Below are positions 19,827-29,106 of a stretch of DNA of 64,000 bases, piece by piece. The notes below the pieces were generated by a model, which was not told the origin of the DNA, ran no database searches, and saw only the letters and a list, made by a program, of their open reading frames with translations. This DNA is from Tetrapisispora phaffii CBS 4417. Its lineage: Eukaryota > Ascomycota > Saccharomycetes > Saccharomycetales > Saccharomycetaceae. Numbering within the stretch: position 1 is the stretch's first letter; every line of letters begins with the position of its first letter. Location: contig NC_016523.1 in assembly GCF_000236905.1 (NCBI RefSeq), forward strand, positions 868,001 to 932,000, read 5' to 3'. A program made the position numbers and the translations under genes.

Positions 19827-21143
19827 TTATTTAGAAATCAGTTTATCTAGGGTAGCATGATCTTTAACTAGTACGTTATTCAGATAAGTGATACCACGTT
19901 GTTGGTTGCTTAATATTTCAGCAATTTTATCAATTTTATTTTCAACATGCTCTTCTGATACATGATCTCTGTTATTTTGCTTAGCACCATTTTCATCTAT
20001 AACCACTAAAGTATTGTCTAATTGCTCTGAAATTGTTTTGGCCTTTTCCTTGAGTACTGCAAGACGTGCCCAAAGTTCATTAGTTTTGCCTAGACCTGCA
20101 GGGTTCTCACTTCTCTTTAGTAGAGTTTCAAATTGATCCCACATCTTTTCTTCATGTGCATTCAATGGTAGGCCTCTACTCTTTAAAATGGCTAATTGAG
20201 ATCCTAGCTTTAATATTCTTTTTTCTATTTCTGAATTTCTCGCTTGAGCTTTCAATATTCTTGAAGATGTACTTAGTTCATGTTTTTGTTGCAATTGAGT
20301 AGATTTTTCTAACAATTGATTGAATATCACACGAGCTTGAGCAACATTTTCTCTTTGTAATTGGTTACGTTGATTGAGACCGTCGTATCCTAAAATTTCT
20401 ATTGGAATCATATCTTTTGATGGCTTCTTCTCAATTGCAGCATCCCATTCCTCTTGAGGGATTGTATTTGGCTTACTGTATAGTATGGCCTCTGTTTCGT
20501 CGACCTTGTTATATACAAAAGACTTTAGTTTTGATTTGTTATTGCTAGGGTCCCATAATTCTTTACATTTTATTAGTTGTTCCTGGATTTGGTGTGGGTA
20601 GTTAGAGTTTTGGAACATTTGTTGTTGTTGTTGCAGAATCTGCTGCTGTTGTATTTGTTGTTGGGTTTGTTGAGGTTGGCTTAATTGCTGGTTATTCTGC
20701 GATTGTTCAGTCCAAGCAAAAGATGGTTGTGTGGATTTCAATGTATTTGAACCGAATAAAGAAGGTTGTTGTTGTTGTTGTTGAGCTGGCTGGGCTATAG
20801 TATTGCCAAAAAGACCATTACCAGCAGACTGCGTTCCAGTAGATTTTCCAAATAGGCCACCCGAGGCAGGAGCAGTTGTAGCATTTCCGAACAGACCACC
20901 AGTGGTTGTAGTAGGGTTCGTGTTTCCAAATAACCCACTAGTGGCAGGTTGGGCTTGTTGGGATGGTGTACCACCGAATAGACTCCCCGTTTGTTGTGGA
21001 GCAGCTGGTTTGCTAAAGAGTCCGCCAGGTGCAGCAGCACTGGTGTTTGCAGTGTTGCTATTCTGACCAAAGGAAAATCCGGCAGTAGTACCTGTATTTC
21101 CGGTAGTAGCAGTATTATTGGCAGTCTTACCAAAGCTAAACAT
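19827..21143 (-). CDS. NUP57: FG-nucleoporin Nup57
   Basis: Central-channel nucleoporin of the Nsp1-Nup49-Nup57 complex, 438 residues, shorter than the 541 of S. cerevisiae. Residues 1-150 hold FG and GLFG repeats (GLFSKP, GLFGNT, GLFGNA, GLFGKS) with Gly/Ala/Thr spacers. A Gln-rich stretch follows near 120-180, with runs of five or more Q. The C-terminal 250 residues are helical and coiled-coil, the part that assembles with Nsp1 and Nup49 (WDAAIEKKPSKDMIPIEILGYDGL, ERKILK-like heptads). The shorter length reflects fewer FG repeats. Synteny is YGR119C, convergent with RPS23 as in yeast. Confidence 0.94.
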   Translation of the reverse strand: MFSFGKTANNTATTGNTGTTAGFSFGQNSNTANTSAAAPGGLFSKPAAPQQTGSLFGGTPSQQAQPATSGLFGNTNPTTTTGGLFGNATTAPASGGLFGKSTGTQSAGNGLFGNTIAQPAQQQQQQPSLFGSNTLKSTQPSFAWTEQSQNNQQLSQPQQTQQQIQQQQILQQQQQMFQNSNYPHQIQEQLIKCKELWDPSNNKSKLKSFVYNKVDETEAILYSKPNTIPQEEWDAAIEKKPSKDMIPIEILGYDGLNQRNQLQRENVAQARVIFNQLLEKSTQLQQKHELSTSSRILKAQARNSEIEKRILKLGSQLAILKSRGLPLNAHEEKMWDQFETLLKRSENPAGLGKTNELWARLAVLKEKAKTISEQLDNTLVVIDENGAKQNNRDHVSEEHVENKIDKIAEILSNQQRGITYLNNVLVKDHATLDKLISK

Positions 21144-21693
21144 ACTTTATATTGTAATTGTTGTTATTGTTTTTGTGGGAGAGATGATCTGAAAACGGCG
21201 TTTTATCAAATCTTAGAATCACTCAATTGAAAAAGCTATAAAAGGTGCCACACAGGGATTCAAAAACTGAAAACTCAAATTATTCGATGCTCAATGGTAT
21301 ATATGTGTTAGCAAACTCCAATCGACACGTTTGTAACCCTCCAATGACCTTTAAACTCTGTTGTTTTTAATGAATTTTATATCTTGAAAGTTTTTTTACT
21401 GTGTGGACTTTTTGAAATTTGACGAAAACGATATTGTAAGAGACACCGTGCCCGATGACCTGCATTAAGACAAGGTATTTAGCTGGGAGATGCATGTGAA
21501 TAATTGTTAATAATGGGTGGTTCTTTGCCACTCCTATTGTATTCTGAATGGTCTATAGGGTACATATGATATATATTGTAGTTTTGCTCTTTTATTTTCT
21601 GAGGTGGGAGCTAGAGGAGGGTCGTTAGTGCTTGACGTTTGTGTGCGGAGCCAATGAGATGTTAGGAACTGTCACACAGTGGTTGGAGTATGT
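21144..21693. other. NUP57 promoter / COG2 3' spacer
   Basis: Spacer of 550 bases between two minus-strand genes. It must hold the NUP57 promoter and the COG2 terminator. I see no gene, repeat or confident factor site. Confidence 0.5.
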
Positions 21694-22488
21694 TTATTCT
21701 TGGGAAGGTGCGTCTGTTAGCTGTTGTGTTTGTTTCATTATCAGCACAAGTTCAGTTGCCAAGTTCGTATAATTATCTGGGTCTGAGATGCACTTCTCTA
21801 CTAAAATCTTCATCGAGATCTGGAACGTCTGTATAAGGGACTGGTAATCATTTCTTAGATGGCGGATATATGGCGAGTCCAGATCGTCGAGCTCACGTAG
21901 CATTGCGAACGTCTGCAGCACTAGCTTGTTCAGTTGTTTCATTAGCTCTAGAATTACTGGCTCGTCGAGTACGTCGCTCCCACAGAGATGGTGCAACGCA
22001 TCACTCAATTCTTTTGATCTTGCCAGCGTCTTGTTCAACCTGATGTGGTTGACTAGTATCTGTTCAATCTCATTTACCTTGCTTAGATAGCTGGTGGTAT
22101 CTGATATGACCTCCTTAGTTCTAGGTATATCCTTGGCGATCAGTAGTTCCAATTGGGAAATGAACTCGTACAAATTGGTCTTTGTCTTTTCCAATTCAGC
22201 CAAACTTTCGTTATTGTTAAGCTTGTCCCCATCGATCGCATATGTCAAACAAAACTTGGTGTAATCGGTATACTTGTTTATCAACTCAGCGGACAGGTTC
22301 TGGATGACATCTCTCGATAAATCGTCGACACTCCTAATCAATGAGTCGAGCTGGATGTATTGAAGATTGTTTTTCATCAGGAACTTATCAACATCAAATG
22401 ACTCAATATCGTTCTTGTAAACCTCGATCTCATCAGAAAACAGGTCCCTATTTATCTCAGCAGCAATTGGCAATTCAAAATCCTCCAT
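21694..22488 (-). CDS. COG2: Conserved oligomeric Golgi complex subunit Cog2
   Basis: Small helical tethering subunit of the COG lobe A complex for retrograde traffic within the Golgi, 264 residues (262 in S. cerevisiae). The N terminus MEDFELPIAAEINRDLFSDEIE followed by FDVDKFLMKNNLQYIQLDSLIRSVDDLSRDV is typical of yeast Cog2; the rest is heptad-rich helix. There are no membrane segments. It is divergently transcribed from CTF4 and is followed by NUP57, which matches the YGR120C-YGR119C order. Confidence 0.93.
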   Translation of the reverse strand: MEDFELPIAAEINRDLFSDEIEVYKNDIESFDVDKFLMKNNLQYIQLDSLIRSVDDLSRDVIQNLSAELINKYTDYTKFCLTYAIDGDKLNNNESLAELEKTKTNLYEFISQLELLIAKDIPRTKEVISDTTSYLSKVNEIEQILVNHIRLNKTLARSKELSDALHHLCGSDVLDEPVILELMKQLNKLVLQTFAMLRELDDLDSPYIRHLRNDYQSLIQTFQISMKILVEKCISDPDNYTNLATELVLIMKQTQQLTDAPSQE

Positions 22489-22977
22489 TATGTTTCACTA
22501 TCGACCTTCTTTTTTTATTTCGAATCTCTACTCCTGCTTTACAAAGTGTTTCCTATTGTCTGATACGTAAGCACTTAGATCCATCCAAAATAAGCAATGT
22601 AAGTACGTAGCTCTCTGACAGTGGCTCTTGTGCAACTCAAGAAGCCTTCCTAACCCATTTAATACAACTCCAGGCGTTCATAATAACTGCTTGTTTCTCA
22701 CAATCTGACTGTTCTTTGAAATTTCATTATGTGCATTAAGTTTCAAACTCATCATTTTAGAGACCCGAACCTGTAAATTTAGAACCTTTCATTATGAAAC
22801 GCGTAAACTGGAACTAACTGACTGACCATTGTTGTAAGAGTTCAAAGGCATTTATGCTTCAATAGGTTACTTGAGTGCCACTATAGGTGGTTGGATAAAT
22901 AATTTGCAAAGTTATTGCTTTTGAAACTGCTTAGAGACACAAAAATTGGTTAAGAAACACCACGTTGCTAAATAGAC
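22489..22977. promoter_or_regulatory. Divergent COG2-CTF4 promoter with MCB site
   Basis: 489-base shared promoter. ACGCGT at 22799-22804, in the context AAACGCGTAAA, is a MluI cell-cycle box 174 bp before CTF4. MBF drives replication genes in late G1, so this fits CTF4. One site only; adjacent partial matches are not seen. Confidence 0.6.
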
Positions 22978-25731
22978 ATGACACCAAAAATTGTGGTTAA
23001 AGATATCTTCGATTATGGTGGGAAGACATTGATTTCATTGGTCTCCGACAATGATACGGTAATTGTTGCCAATAAGAAAGGTATGGTCAAAGTTTTGAAA
23101 GCAGACAAGCCGGAACAGGAGCCAGAAGTCATCGAGATTGCGCAAGGTTTAACTTCGGTACATGGCGACACTAATGGCACTCTTATACTTACAAATATCG
23201 AAGGTAATGCTTTTAGGTACACTATACAAACAGGTAAAGAGCAGTTACTTACTAGATCTTCTTTGCCGTTGCATGATTCTGCTATTGTTCACTCAGGAAG
23301 AATAACGGTAATTGGTGGTGATGACTTAGAGTTGTCCTTAATAAATTTAGAGAATGCAGGGGACAGTTTCCAGAAGGAAACTTTTAAAGTCGACGAACAA
23401 GTGTCGCAGTTGTCATGCAACTCTAAGACAAACATATTAGCAGTTTCCTTCGTTAATGGAAAAGTGCAATTTTTCTCATTAAACACTGCAATCCCAAATA
23501 AAGTACATGAGTTATCGGATTATATTCCAGCGGTTACATATGATCTTACCTTTAAAGATCCCTTATTAGAAAATATATTAGGCAATGACAAAGATGAAGA
23601 TACTGACGGATCAGATGATGAGGATGAGAAAATATCAGATTCTGAATTCTGTGATGACAATAGAATTTGTACTAGAACAGCATGGAGTCCAAGCGGTCTA
23701 CTTTTTGCATTGCCTTGTAAGGATAAGACAATTAAGATGTTTAGCATCAAGAATTACGAGTTAGTGAAAACGCTTACCACACCTGATAATGTGTCAGTAT
23801 ACTTTATAGATTTACAATTCGATTGTCAATACGGTAACTACATCGCAGCCGCAGACCTTAACAATAAAATTTTTGTTTGGAAATGTGACACAGGTGAACT
23901 AATATACAGTAATGCATTTAAGAAACAACTAACTAATATTTCATGGAGACTGCAAGAAGATGGTACAAAGCTGCAATTGATCGCAGGCACTTGGTCAGGT
24001 TCGATTATCACAATCAAAGATCTCGCCAAAACCAGTGAAGAAGCTCAAACGGAGGGTGCAAAGAACTCAAATTTGTTTGTTAATTCTGATATTTCTGAGT
24101 CTGAAAATGAAACTGAAGAAAATCAAAAAGATGGTGCTAATATCGACGATTTAGATGATAAGGAAAATTTATTTACTCAAGAAGTAGACGAAGAAGAAAA
24201 CACTAAACGTAAAGTCCCATATGATGATGAAGAAGACTTCATTGAGGATGACGACGGTGCCGGGTATGTCATTCCAAATAAAAGACATCATTTTTCATCT
24301 ACTCATGGCGGAAATGCTACTCCAGTCGCATATTCTTCTGGTAGGCCAAAACCATTTCAATACACTACTATATCACCTGGTTCCACTCCATTTGGCTCTT
24401 TAGATAGAAGATATTTGACTATGAATACAGTCGGATACGTAGTGACGGTTCGTAATAATGAACAAAATAGTATTACAATCTCATTTTTTGACTTGAGTAG
24501 ATTCACTGAAACTCATTTTGAGGATTTATTCGGTTATGATATTTGTTCGTTAAATGAAAATGCCACTCTATTTGCGCAATCTAAATCAGGTCAAATTCAT
24601 TACCGTCCACATAGTGCCATGCATTCCAACTGGACTAAAGTATTGCCATTGCAGAGGGATGAAAAAATAACCAGTGTTGCAGCCACTAATAAAAGAGTAT
24701 ATATTGGTACTTCATTTGGTTACCTAAGAACGTTTAATATTTTCGGTGTTCCTTTAGCCGTCGAAAAAGTCACACCAATAGTTTCTTTAGTAGCTAATGA
24801 ATTTAGAATATTTATTGTTCATTACTCACCTTTTAATGGAGTCTCGTACTCGCTGTACGAACAAGGGCCACAATCGTCAAAATACTTCCAAAGAGAAAGT
24901 CCCTTACCTATATTTGTGCCTCAATCTGGATTAGGCTCAAGTGGAAGAAGCAATGATTTGTTTACTTCATTTAATCCATTAGGTATAAAATCTATGTTCT
25001 TCAATATATATGGTGATCCTTGCATTTTTGGCTCAGATAATTTACTGATGGTTTTATCTAAATGGAGATCAACAATGGAGGCTAGATGGGTACCGTTGCT
25101 AGATGCAAATATAGAAATATGGAAGATGTCAGGAGGTAAAGAGACATCGGATGTTAGTGTCTGGCCTCTGGGTTTAACGTATGATGTTTTAAATTGTATA
25201 TTAGTTAAAGGTAAAAACTTTTGGCCAGGTTTCCCATTACCTCTACCCTCGGAACTAGGTGTCAGAGTTCCAATATTAGTTAAGAGTAAAGTATTACAAG
25301 AAACCAAAAACAAGAAAAAACTTCAATCTGAAGCAGAGGTAGCAATGTCTGACGATGAAACCAAAGAAACTAATGAAGAATTAGAAATTCCTGTGAATAT
25401 GGCAGCCGAAGAAGAATATATTCGTTCAAAAGTGTTATCATCGTTATTATCAGATACATTAGAGAATGATGGTGAACTATACGGTAACGAAAACGAAGTT
25501 CTCACTAGTCTTGTTGGTACTCAAGACAAATCTTTATTGAGATTATTTGCCGATGCATGTTCAGAACAAAACTCGGATAAAGCAATGTCGATTGTATTTG
25601 AATTAAAACAAGACAGAGCATTGAATGCGGCTGTTAAGATTTCAGAAAGAGCAGAGATGTTGGGGTTGGTAAGAAGAATCAATGCCATTAGGGAAGCTAA
25701 ATTTGAAGAACAAATGAACAGCATTGAATAA
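22978..25731 (+). CDS. CTF4: Replisome hub Ctf4 (And-1)
   Basis: Trimeric adaptor that links the CMG helicase to polymerase alpha and to cohesion factors, 917 residues (927 in S. cerevisiae). The N-terminal half carries WD40 repeats (residues about 1-370), followed by an acidic linker with DDEEDFIEDDDGAGYV, which resembles the yeast linker. The SepB beta-propeller lies from about residue 460 to 780 (YTTISPGSTPFGSLDRRYLTMN, GYVVTVRNN), and the C-terminal helical bundle (LLRLFADACSEQNSDKAMSIVFELK) binds CIP-box partners. Synteny is YPR135W. An MCB lies in its promoter. Confidence 0.97.
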   Translation: MTPKIVVKDIFDYGGKTLISLVSDNDTVIVANKKGMVKVLKADKPEQEPEVIEIAQGLTSVHGDTNGTLILTNIEGNAFRYTIQTGKEQLLTRSSLPLHDSAIVHSGRITVIGGDDLELSLINLENAGDSFQKETFKVDEQVSQLSCNSKTNILAVSFVNGKVQFFSLNTAIPNKVHELSDYIPAVTYDLTFKDPLLENILGNDKDEDTDGSDDEDEKISDSEFCDDNRICTRTAWSPSGLLFALPCKDKTIKMFSIKNYELVKTLTTPDNVSVYFIDLQFDCQYGNYIAAADLNNKIFVWKCDTGELIYSNAFKKQLTNISWRLQEDGTKLQLIAGTWSGSIITIKDLAKTSEEAQTEGAKNSNLFVNSDISESENETEENQKDGANIDDLDDKENLFTQEVDEEENTKRKVPYDDEEDFIEDDDGAGYVIPNKRHHFSSTHGGNATPVAYSSGRPKPFQYTTISPGSTPFGSLDRRYLTMNTVGYVVTVRNNEQNSITISFFDLSRFTETHFEDLFGYDICSLNENATLFAQSKSGQIHYRPHSAMHSNWTKVLPLQRDEKITSVAATNKRVYIGTSFGYLRTFNIFGVPLAVEKVTPIVSLVANEFRIFIVHYSPFNGVSYSLYEQGPQSSKYFQRESPLPIFVPQSGLGSSGRSNDLFTSFNPLGIKSMFFNIYGDPCIFGSDNLLMVLSKWRSTMEARWVPLLDANIEIWKMSGGKETSDVSVWPLGLTYDVLNCILVKGKNFWPGFPLPLPSELGVRVPILVKSKVLQETKNKKKLQSEAEVAMSDDETKETNEELEIPVNMAAEEEYIRSKVLSSLLSDTLENDGELYGNENEVLTSLVGTQDKSLLRLFADACSEQNSDKAMSIVFELKQDRALNAAVKISERAEMLGLVRRINAIREAKFEEQMNSIE

Positions 25732-26123
25732 TCTAGTTGTGTTTTTTTCCAGCGAAACCCCCTAAACCAAAGAAAAAATTGTGTAACTATAAGGGAATGC
25801 AAATATTTATATATGTATATGTACGTATGCCAATAACAATAAACCATTCTCAAATTCAGTTGCTGACACCTTCTTGTCATCTGCTTAAATCATCATTAGA
25901 CACTCAACTCGTGTCATGTGATCTTGTTTCCAACTGAAAAATTTCAAAATGCGATGAGCTCGAAATATTTTTTATTCAACTTTATTTAAGAACTAGTTAG
26001 TAGAATAGTAATAAAAACTAGTTTTATATATTTAGTTGGTCAAGGTTTCCCAGAGTATTGCTACAGAATAGGAATAACTTTACTCTATTTTAAATTGAAG
26101 AACAATCACCTAACGGTTTGGTA
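25732..26123. promoter_or_regulatory. CTF4-RRP9 spacer with RRPE and PAC elements
   Basis: RRP9 promoter. TGAAAAATTT at 25935-25944 matches the ribosomal RNA processing element and GCGATGAGCT at 25951-25960 is a full PAC element (Pbf1/Dot6-Tod6 type). The pair is spaced 6 bp apart, 164-189 bp before the RRP9 start, the usual arrangement in ribosome-biogenesis promoters. Confidence 0.8.
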
Positions 26124-27845
26124 ATGGAGAGAGCTGAATCTGCTAACAAGCGTAAGAGATCGAGAGAGGAGAGAACTCCACCTAATAAGAATGATGAGGA
26201 TATCACGGACCCTTCTTCTGATGAGGGAAGTTCAATGGGTGAGGATGAGGCTGTAGATGGTTCAAATGACGAGGAGCTGAGATCGGATGAAGAATTTGAA
26301 GAAGAAAATCCAGCCGATAAACGTAGAAGATTGGCTAAACAATATTTGGAGAATTTGAAAACAGAAGCAAATGATATTGTCACGAAGTCAGTACAAGATG
26401 ACACAAGTGATAAATACACACAAATTGACGATTATAATAACTTTAATGCAGAAGATTTAGACAGAGAGATTATTGCTACTAGATTAAAACAAGATGTCGC
26501 TGAACAACAAGGTCGTGTTTATAGATTCATTGCTGATAAATTGTTGATTTCTGAAGCTAAAACGTCATTTACCAGAGTAGGGGAAAATGGGTTGACTAGT
26601 TTAAGTTGTCACCAGCCAATTGCTAATAGATTTGAGCTTAATGATCGTATTGTTAACAATAAGAATGCTAATAAAATATTCGCGTATACTGTCAGTAAAG
26701 ATCTACAATTAACTAAGTATGATATATCTGATTTTACACAAAGACCAAAAAAGTTAAATAATGTTAGAGGTGGTAAAAAATTTGTTCCCGAAAGTAATCT
26801 TGGTTTCGAAAATACCACTGAAGGTCATTATGATGAAATATTAACCGTTGCAGCCTCGTCTGATGGTAGATATGTGGTAACAGGTGGCAAAGATAAAAAA
26901 CTAATTGTTTGGAGCACTGAATCATTAGCCCCAGTCAAAGTCATTCCAACAAAGTCCAATAAAGGTGAAGTAATGTCTATCATATTTAGAAAAGGTACCG
27001 ATCAATTATACGCTGCATGTGCAGATTTTAAAGTTAGAACATACTCTATAAATCAATTTTCTCAACTAGAAACTTTATATGGTCATCATGATTTAGTAAT
27101 TGATATTTCTGCTTTGAGTTTAGAAAGATGTGTTACCGTGGGTGCTCGTGATAGAACTGCTATGCTTTGGAAAATTCCTGATGAAACCAGACTAACATTC
27201 AGAGGTGGTGAAGATACTAATAAATTATTCAAAAAATGGATGAACCAAAATGCAACTGAAAAACAAGATGGTACCATAGAGTATCCGGATGAATCAGAAG
27301 CTCCAGTCTTTTATGGTGAGGGTAGTATTGACGTGGTATCTATGATTGATGACTCTCATTTCGTAACAGGCTCAGACAATGGTAACTTATGTCTATGGTC
27401 ATTAGCAAAGAAAAAACCATTATTTATAGAAAGAGCTGCACATGGTATTCTTCCAATTCCAGACGATAAACAGGTCTCAGGTGAGGCTAGTGAAGAAATC
27501 AGAAAAGCACAAATGCAAAATAACAAAATAACAAAACCATATTGGATTACTTCGGTCCATGCCATTCCATATTCAAATATATTCATTTCTGGTTCTTGGA
27601 ATGGATCTTTGAAAGTTTGGAAATTAAATGAAAACTTGAGAGAATTTTCATTACTTGGTGAATTGAATAATTGTAAAGGTGTAGTGACGAAAATACAAGC
27701 AGTAGAAAGTGGAAAGCATGGTAGAGAAACCTTCCGTATTCTAGCAACAGTTGCCAAGGAACACAAATTAGGTAGATGGATAGATCATGTTCCAGGAGCC
27801 AGAAACGGTATTTATTCCGCTACAGTTGAACAGACGTCATTTTAA
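26124..27845 (+). CDS. RRP9: U3 snoRNP-specific WD40 protein Rrp9
   Basis: Nucleolar protein (U3-55K) that binds the B/C motif of U3 snoRNA in the small-subunit processome. 573 residues, the same length as in S. cerevisiae. I chose the ATG at 26124. Residues 1-85 are acidic and disordered with basic patches (KRKRSREER). The seven-blade WD40 domain runs from about 175 to 570, with repeats such as GGKDKKLIVWSTE, VGARDRTAMLWKI, TGSDNGNLCLWSL and SGSWNGSLKVWKL. The C terminus contains KEHKLGRWI, typical of Rrp9. Synteny is YPR137W. Confidence 0.97.
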   Translation: MERAESANKRKRSREERTPPNKNDEDITDPSSDEGSSMGEDEAVDGSNDEELRSDEEFEEENPADKRRRLAKQYLENLKTEANDIVTKSVQDDTSDKYTQIDDYNNFNAEDLDREIIATRLKQDVAEQQGRVYRFIADKLLISEAKTSFTRVGENGLTSLSCHQPIANRFELNDRIVNNKNANKIFAYTVSKDLQLTKYDISDFTQRPKKLNNVRGGKKFVPESNLGFENTTEGHYDEILTVAASSDGRYVVTGGKDKKLIVWSTESLAPVKVIPTKSNKGEVMSIIFRKGTDQLYAACADFKVRTYSINQFSQLETLYGHHDLVIDISALSLERCVTVGARDRTAMLWKIPDETRLTFRGGEDTNKLFKKWMNQNATEKQDGTIEYPDESEAPVFYGEGSIDVVSMIDDSHFVTGSDNGNLCLWSLAKKKPLFIERAAHGILPIPDDKQVSGEASEEIRKAQMQNNKITKPYWITSVHAIPYSNIFISGSWNGSLKVWKLNENLREFSLLGELNNCKGVVTKIQAVESGKHGRETFRILATVAKEHKLGRWIDHVPGARNGIYSATVEQTSF

Positions 27846-28678
27846 AATCAAATGTAGAGAATACATTAAACTTAATCAGATGAAGTTAAAGATACACATG
27901 ATTTTAATTATCGCATGCATATTAACCTAATAATATTTCTAAATGATAACTTATCGTCTGGTTATTGGTGGTATGCCAATAATCAAATGTTTATTAAAGA
28001 GGTTTACGTATAATATATAGATAATGTATATGTAAACCGTATAATAAGAAATCTATTATCCCGAATAATCCCACAGGGTATATATATAAAATCTAACATT
28101 ATGTATCAAAATATTAAGACTAAAAGGACTATTTCTGCGAATGATATTTGCTTGGGCAGTTGCTTAGTTTTGACTTAAAAGTAATCAAGTTGAAGTTAAA
28201 TTAAATCACTTGATATTGTTGCATGATGACTTTAGAATTAGTGATTAGCAACTTATCACTAAAAGATTAAGTATTGACGTAATGTTATCACTAAAGATAG
28301 ATTACAGCCAGTAACGGTAATAGAATCCTGTAATTGTGACCATTTTATTGATAGAACAATAAATAACTCAATTAAGAAAAATGACATAGACAAGGCGTAG
28401 ATTTTTTACGGCAGTTAAGTTATAGTTTATACCATTGTATACTGGTATTAAATTTGTGTATAGAAGAGAACGATGAAGATTATAAACTATAATTACATTA
28501 ACATGAAAAGTAACGAATTATACACTACACCACTTGATACTAATAATGTGCATCAATTCTTAACTACTAATCTTGGTTCTGTGCTTTAAATAACGACATT
28601 GAACAAGTTTGATATATATAAATGGTGATGTTTCGATGAAGATGGTTAGGGTATTTTTCCTCGGGAGAGAAAATGTGC
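27846..28678. other. RRP9-tRNA-Asn spacer rich in inverted and direct repeats
   Basis: 833 bases without a gene. It contains GGTTTAC/GTAAACC arms (28001-28007, 28032-28038), TTATAGTTTATA/TATAAACTATAA arms (28420-28431, 28481-28492) and a direct repeat TTATCACTAAA (28253-28263, 28285-28295). Decayed retroelement sequence upstream of a tRNA gene is possible but no long terminal repeat ends are recognisable. Confidence 0.5.
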
Positions 28679-28752
28679 GACTCCATGGCCAAGCTGGTTA
28701 AGGCGTGCGACTGTTAATCGCAAGATCCTGAGTTCAATCCTCAGTGGGGTCG
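28679..28752 (+). tRNA. tRNA-Asn (GTT)
   Basis: 74 bases, no intron. Anticodon loop CTGTTAATC gives anticodon GTT. The acceptor stem GACTCCA pairs with TGGGGTC (one G-T pair); discriminator G. A box TGGCCAAGCTGG, B box GAGTTCAATCC. Almost identical to yeast tRNA-Asn. A run of nine T (28753-28761) follows as the Pol III terminator. Confidence 0.98.
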
Positions 28753-29106
28753 TTTTTTTTTGTTCTTCATAGTCATGACAGTGCCTTGTTCATTTATTAA
28801 ACCAATCATCATATATGTGTTCAGATTGAAGAGTACTGTTAATATAACTGAATTGTGAATATGTATAATAATTATCGATTTTAAATAAGAGAATATATAC
28901 AAGTATCTTAACATTTTGCGCTACTAATATATCTTTATAATGAAATCGATGAATGCAAAATGTTAAACTAATAATTAGCTATTACTTGATTTGTGAAATG
29001 TTTGAATATAATGTGAACTTGGTATATTCATTAGTTGTTTATAATGAAAATGTATGCAAAATGTGATGTGCTTGTTTATATAATTGTATGAAACTTATCC
29101 TTAAGT
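28753..29106. other. tRNA-Asn to MEP spacer
   Basis: 354 AT-rich bases with the Pol III T-run terminator at 28753-28761, then the 3' region of the minus-strand MEP gene. AAAATGT/GCAAAATG words repeat loosely. Nothing else is seen. Confidence 0.5.
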
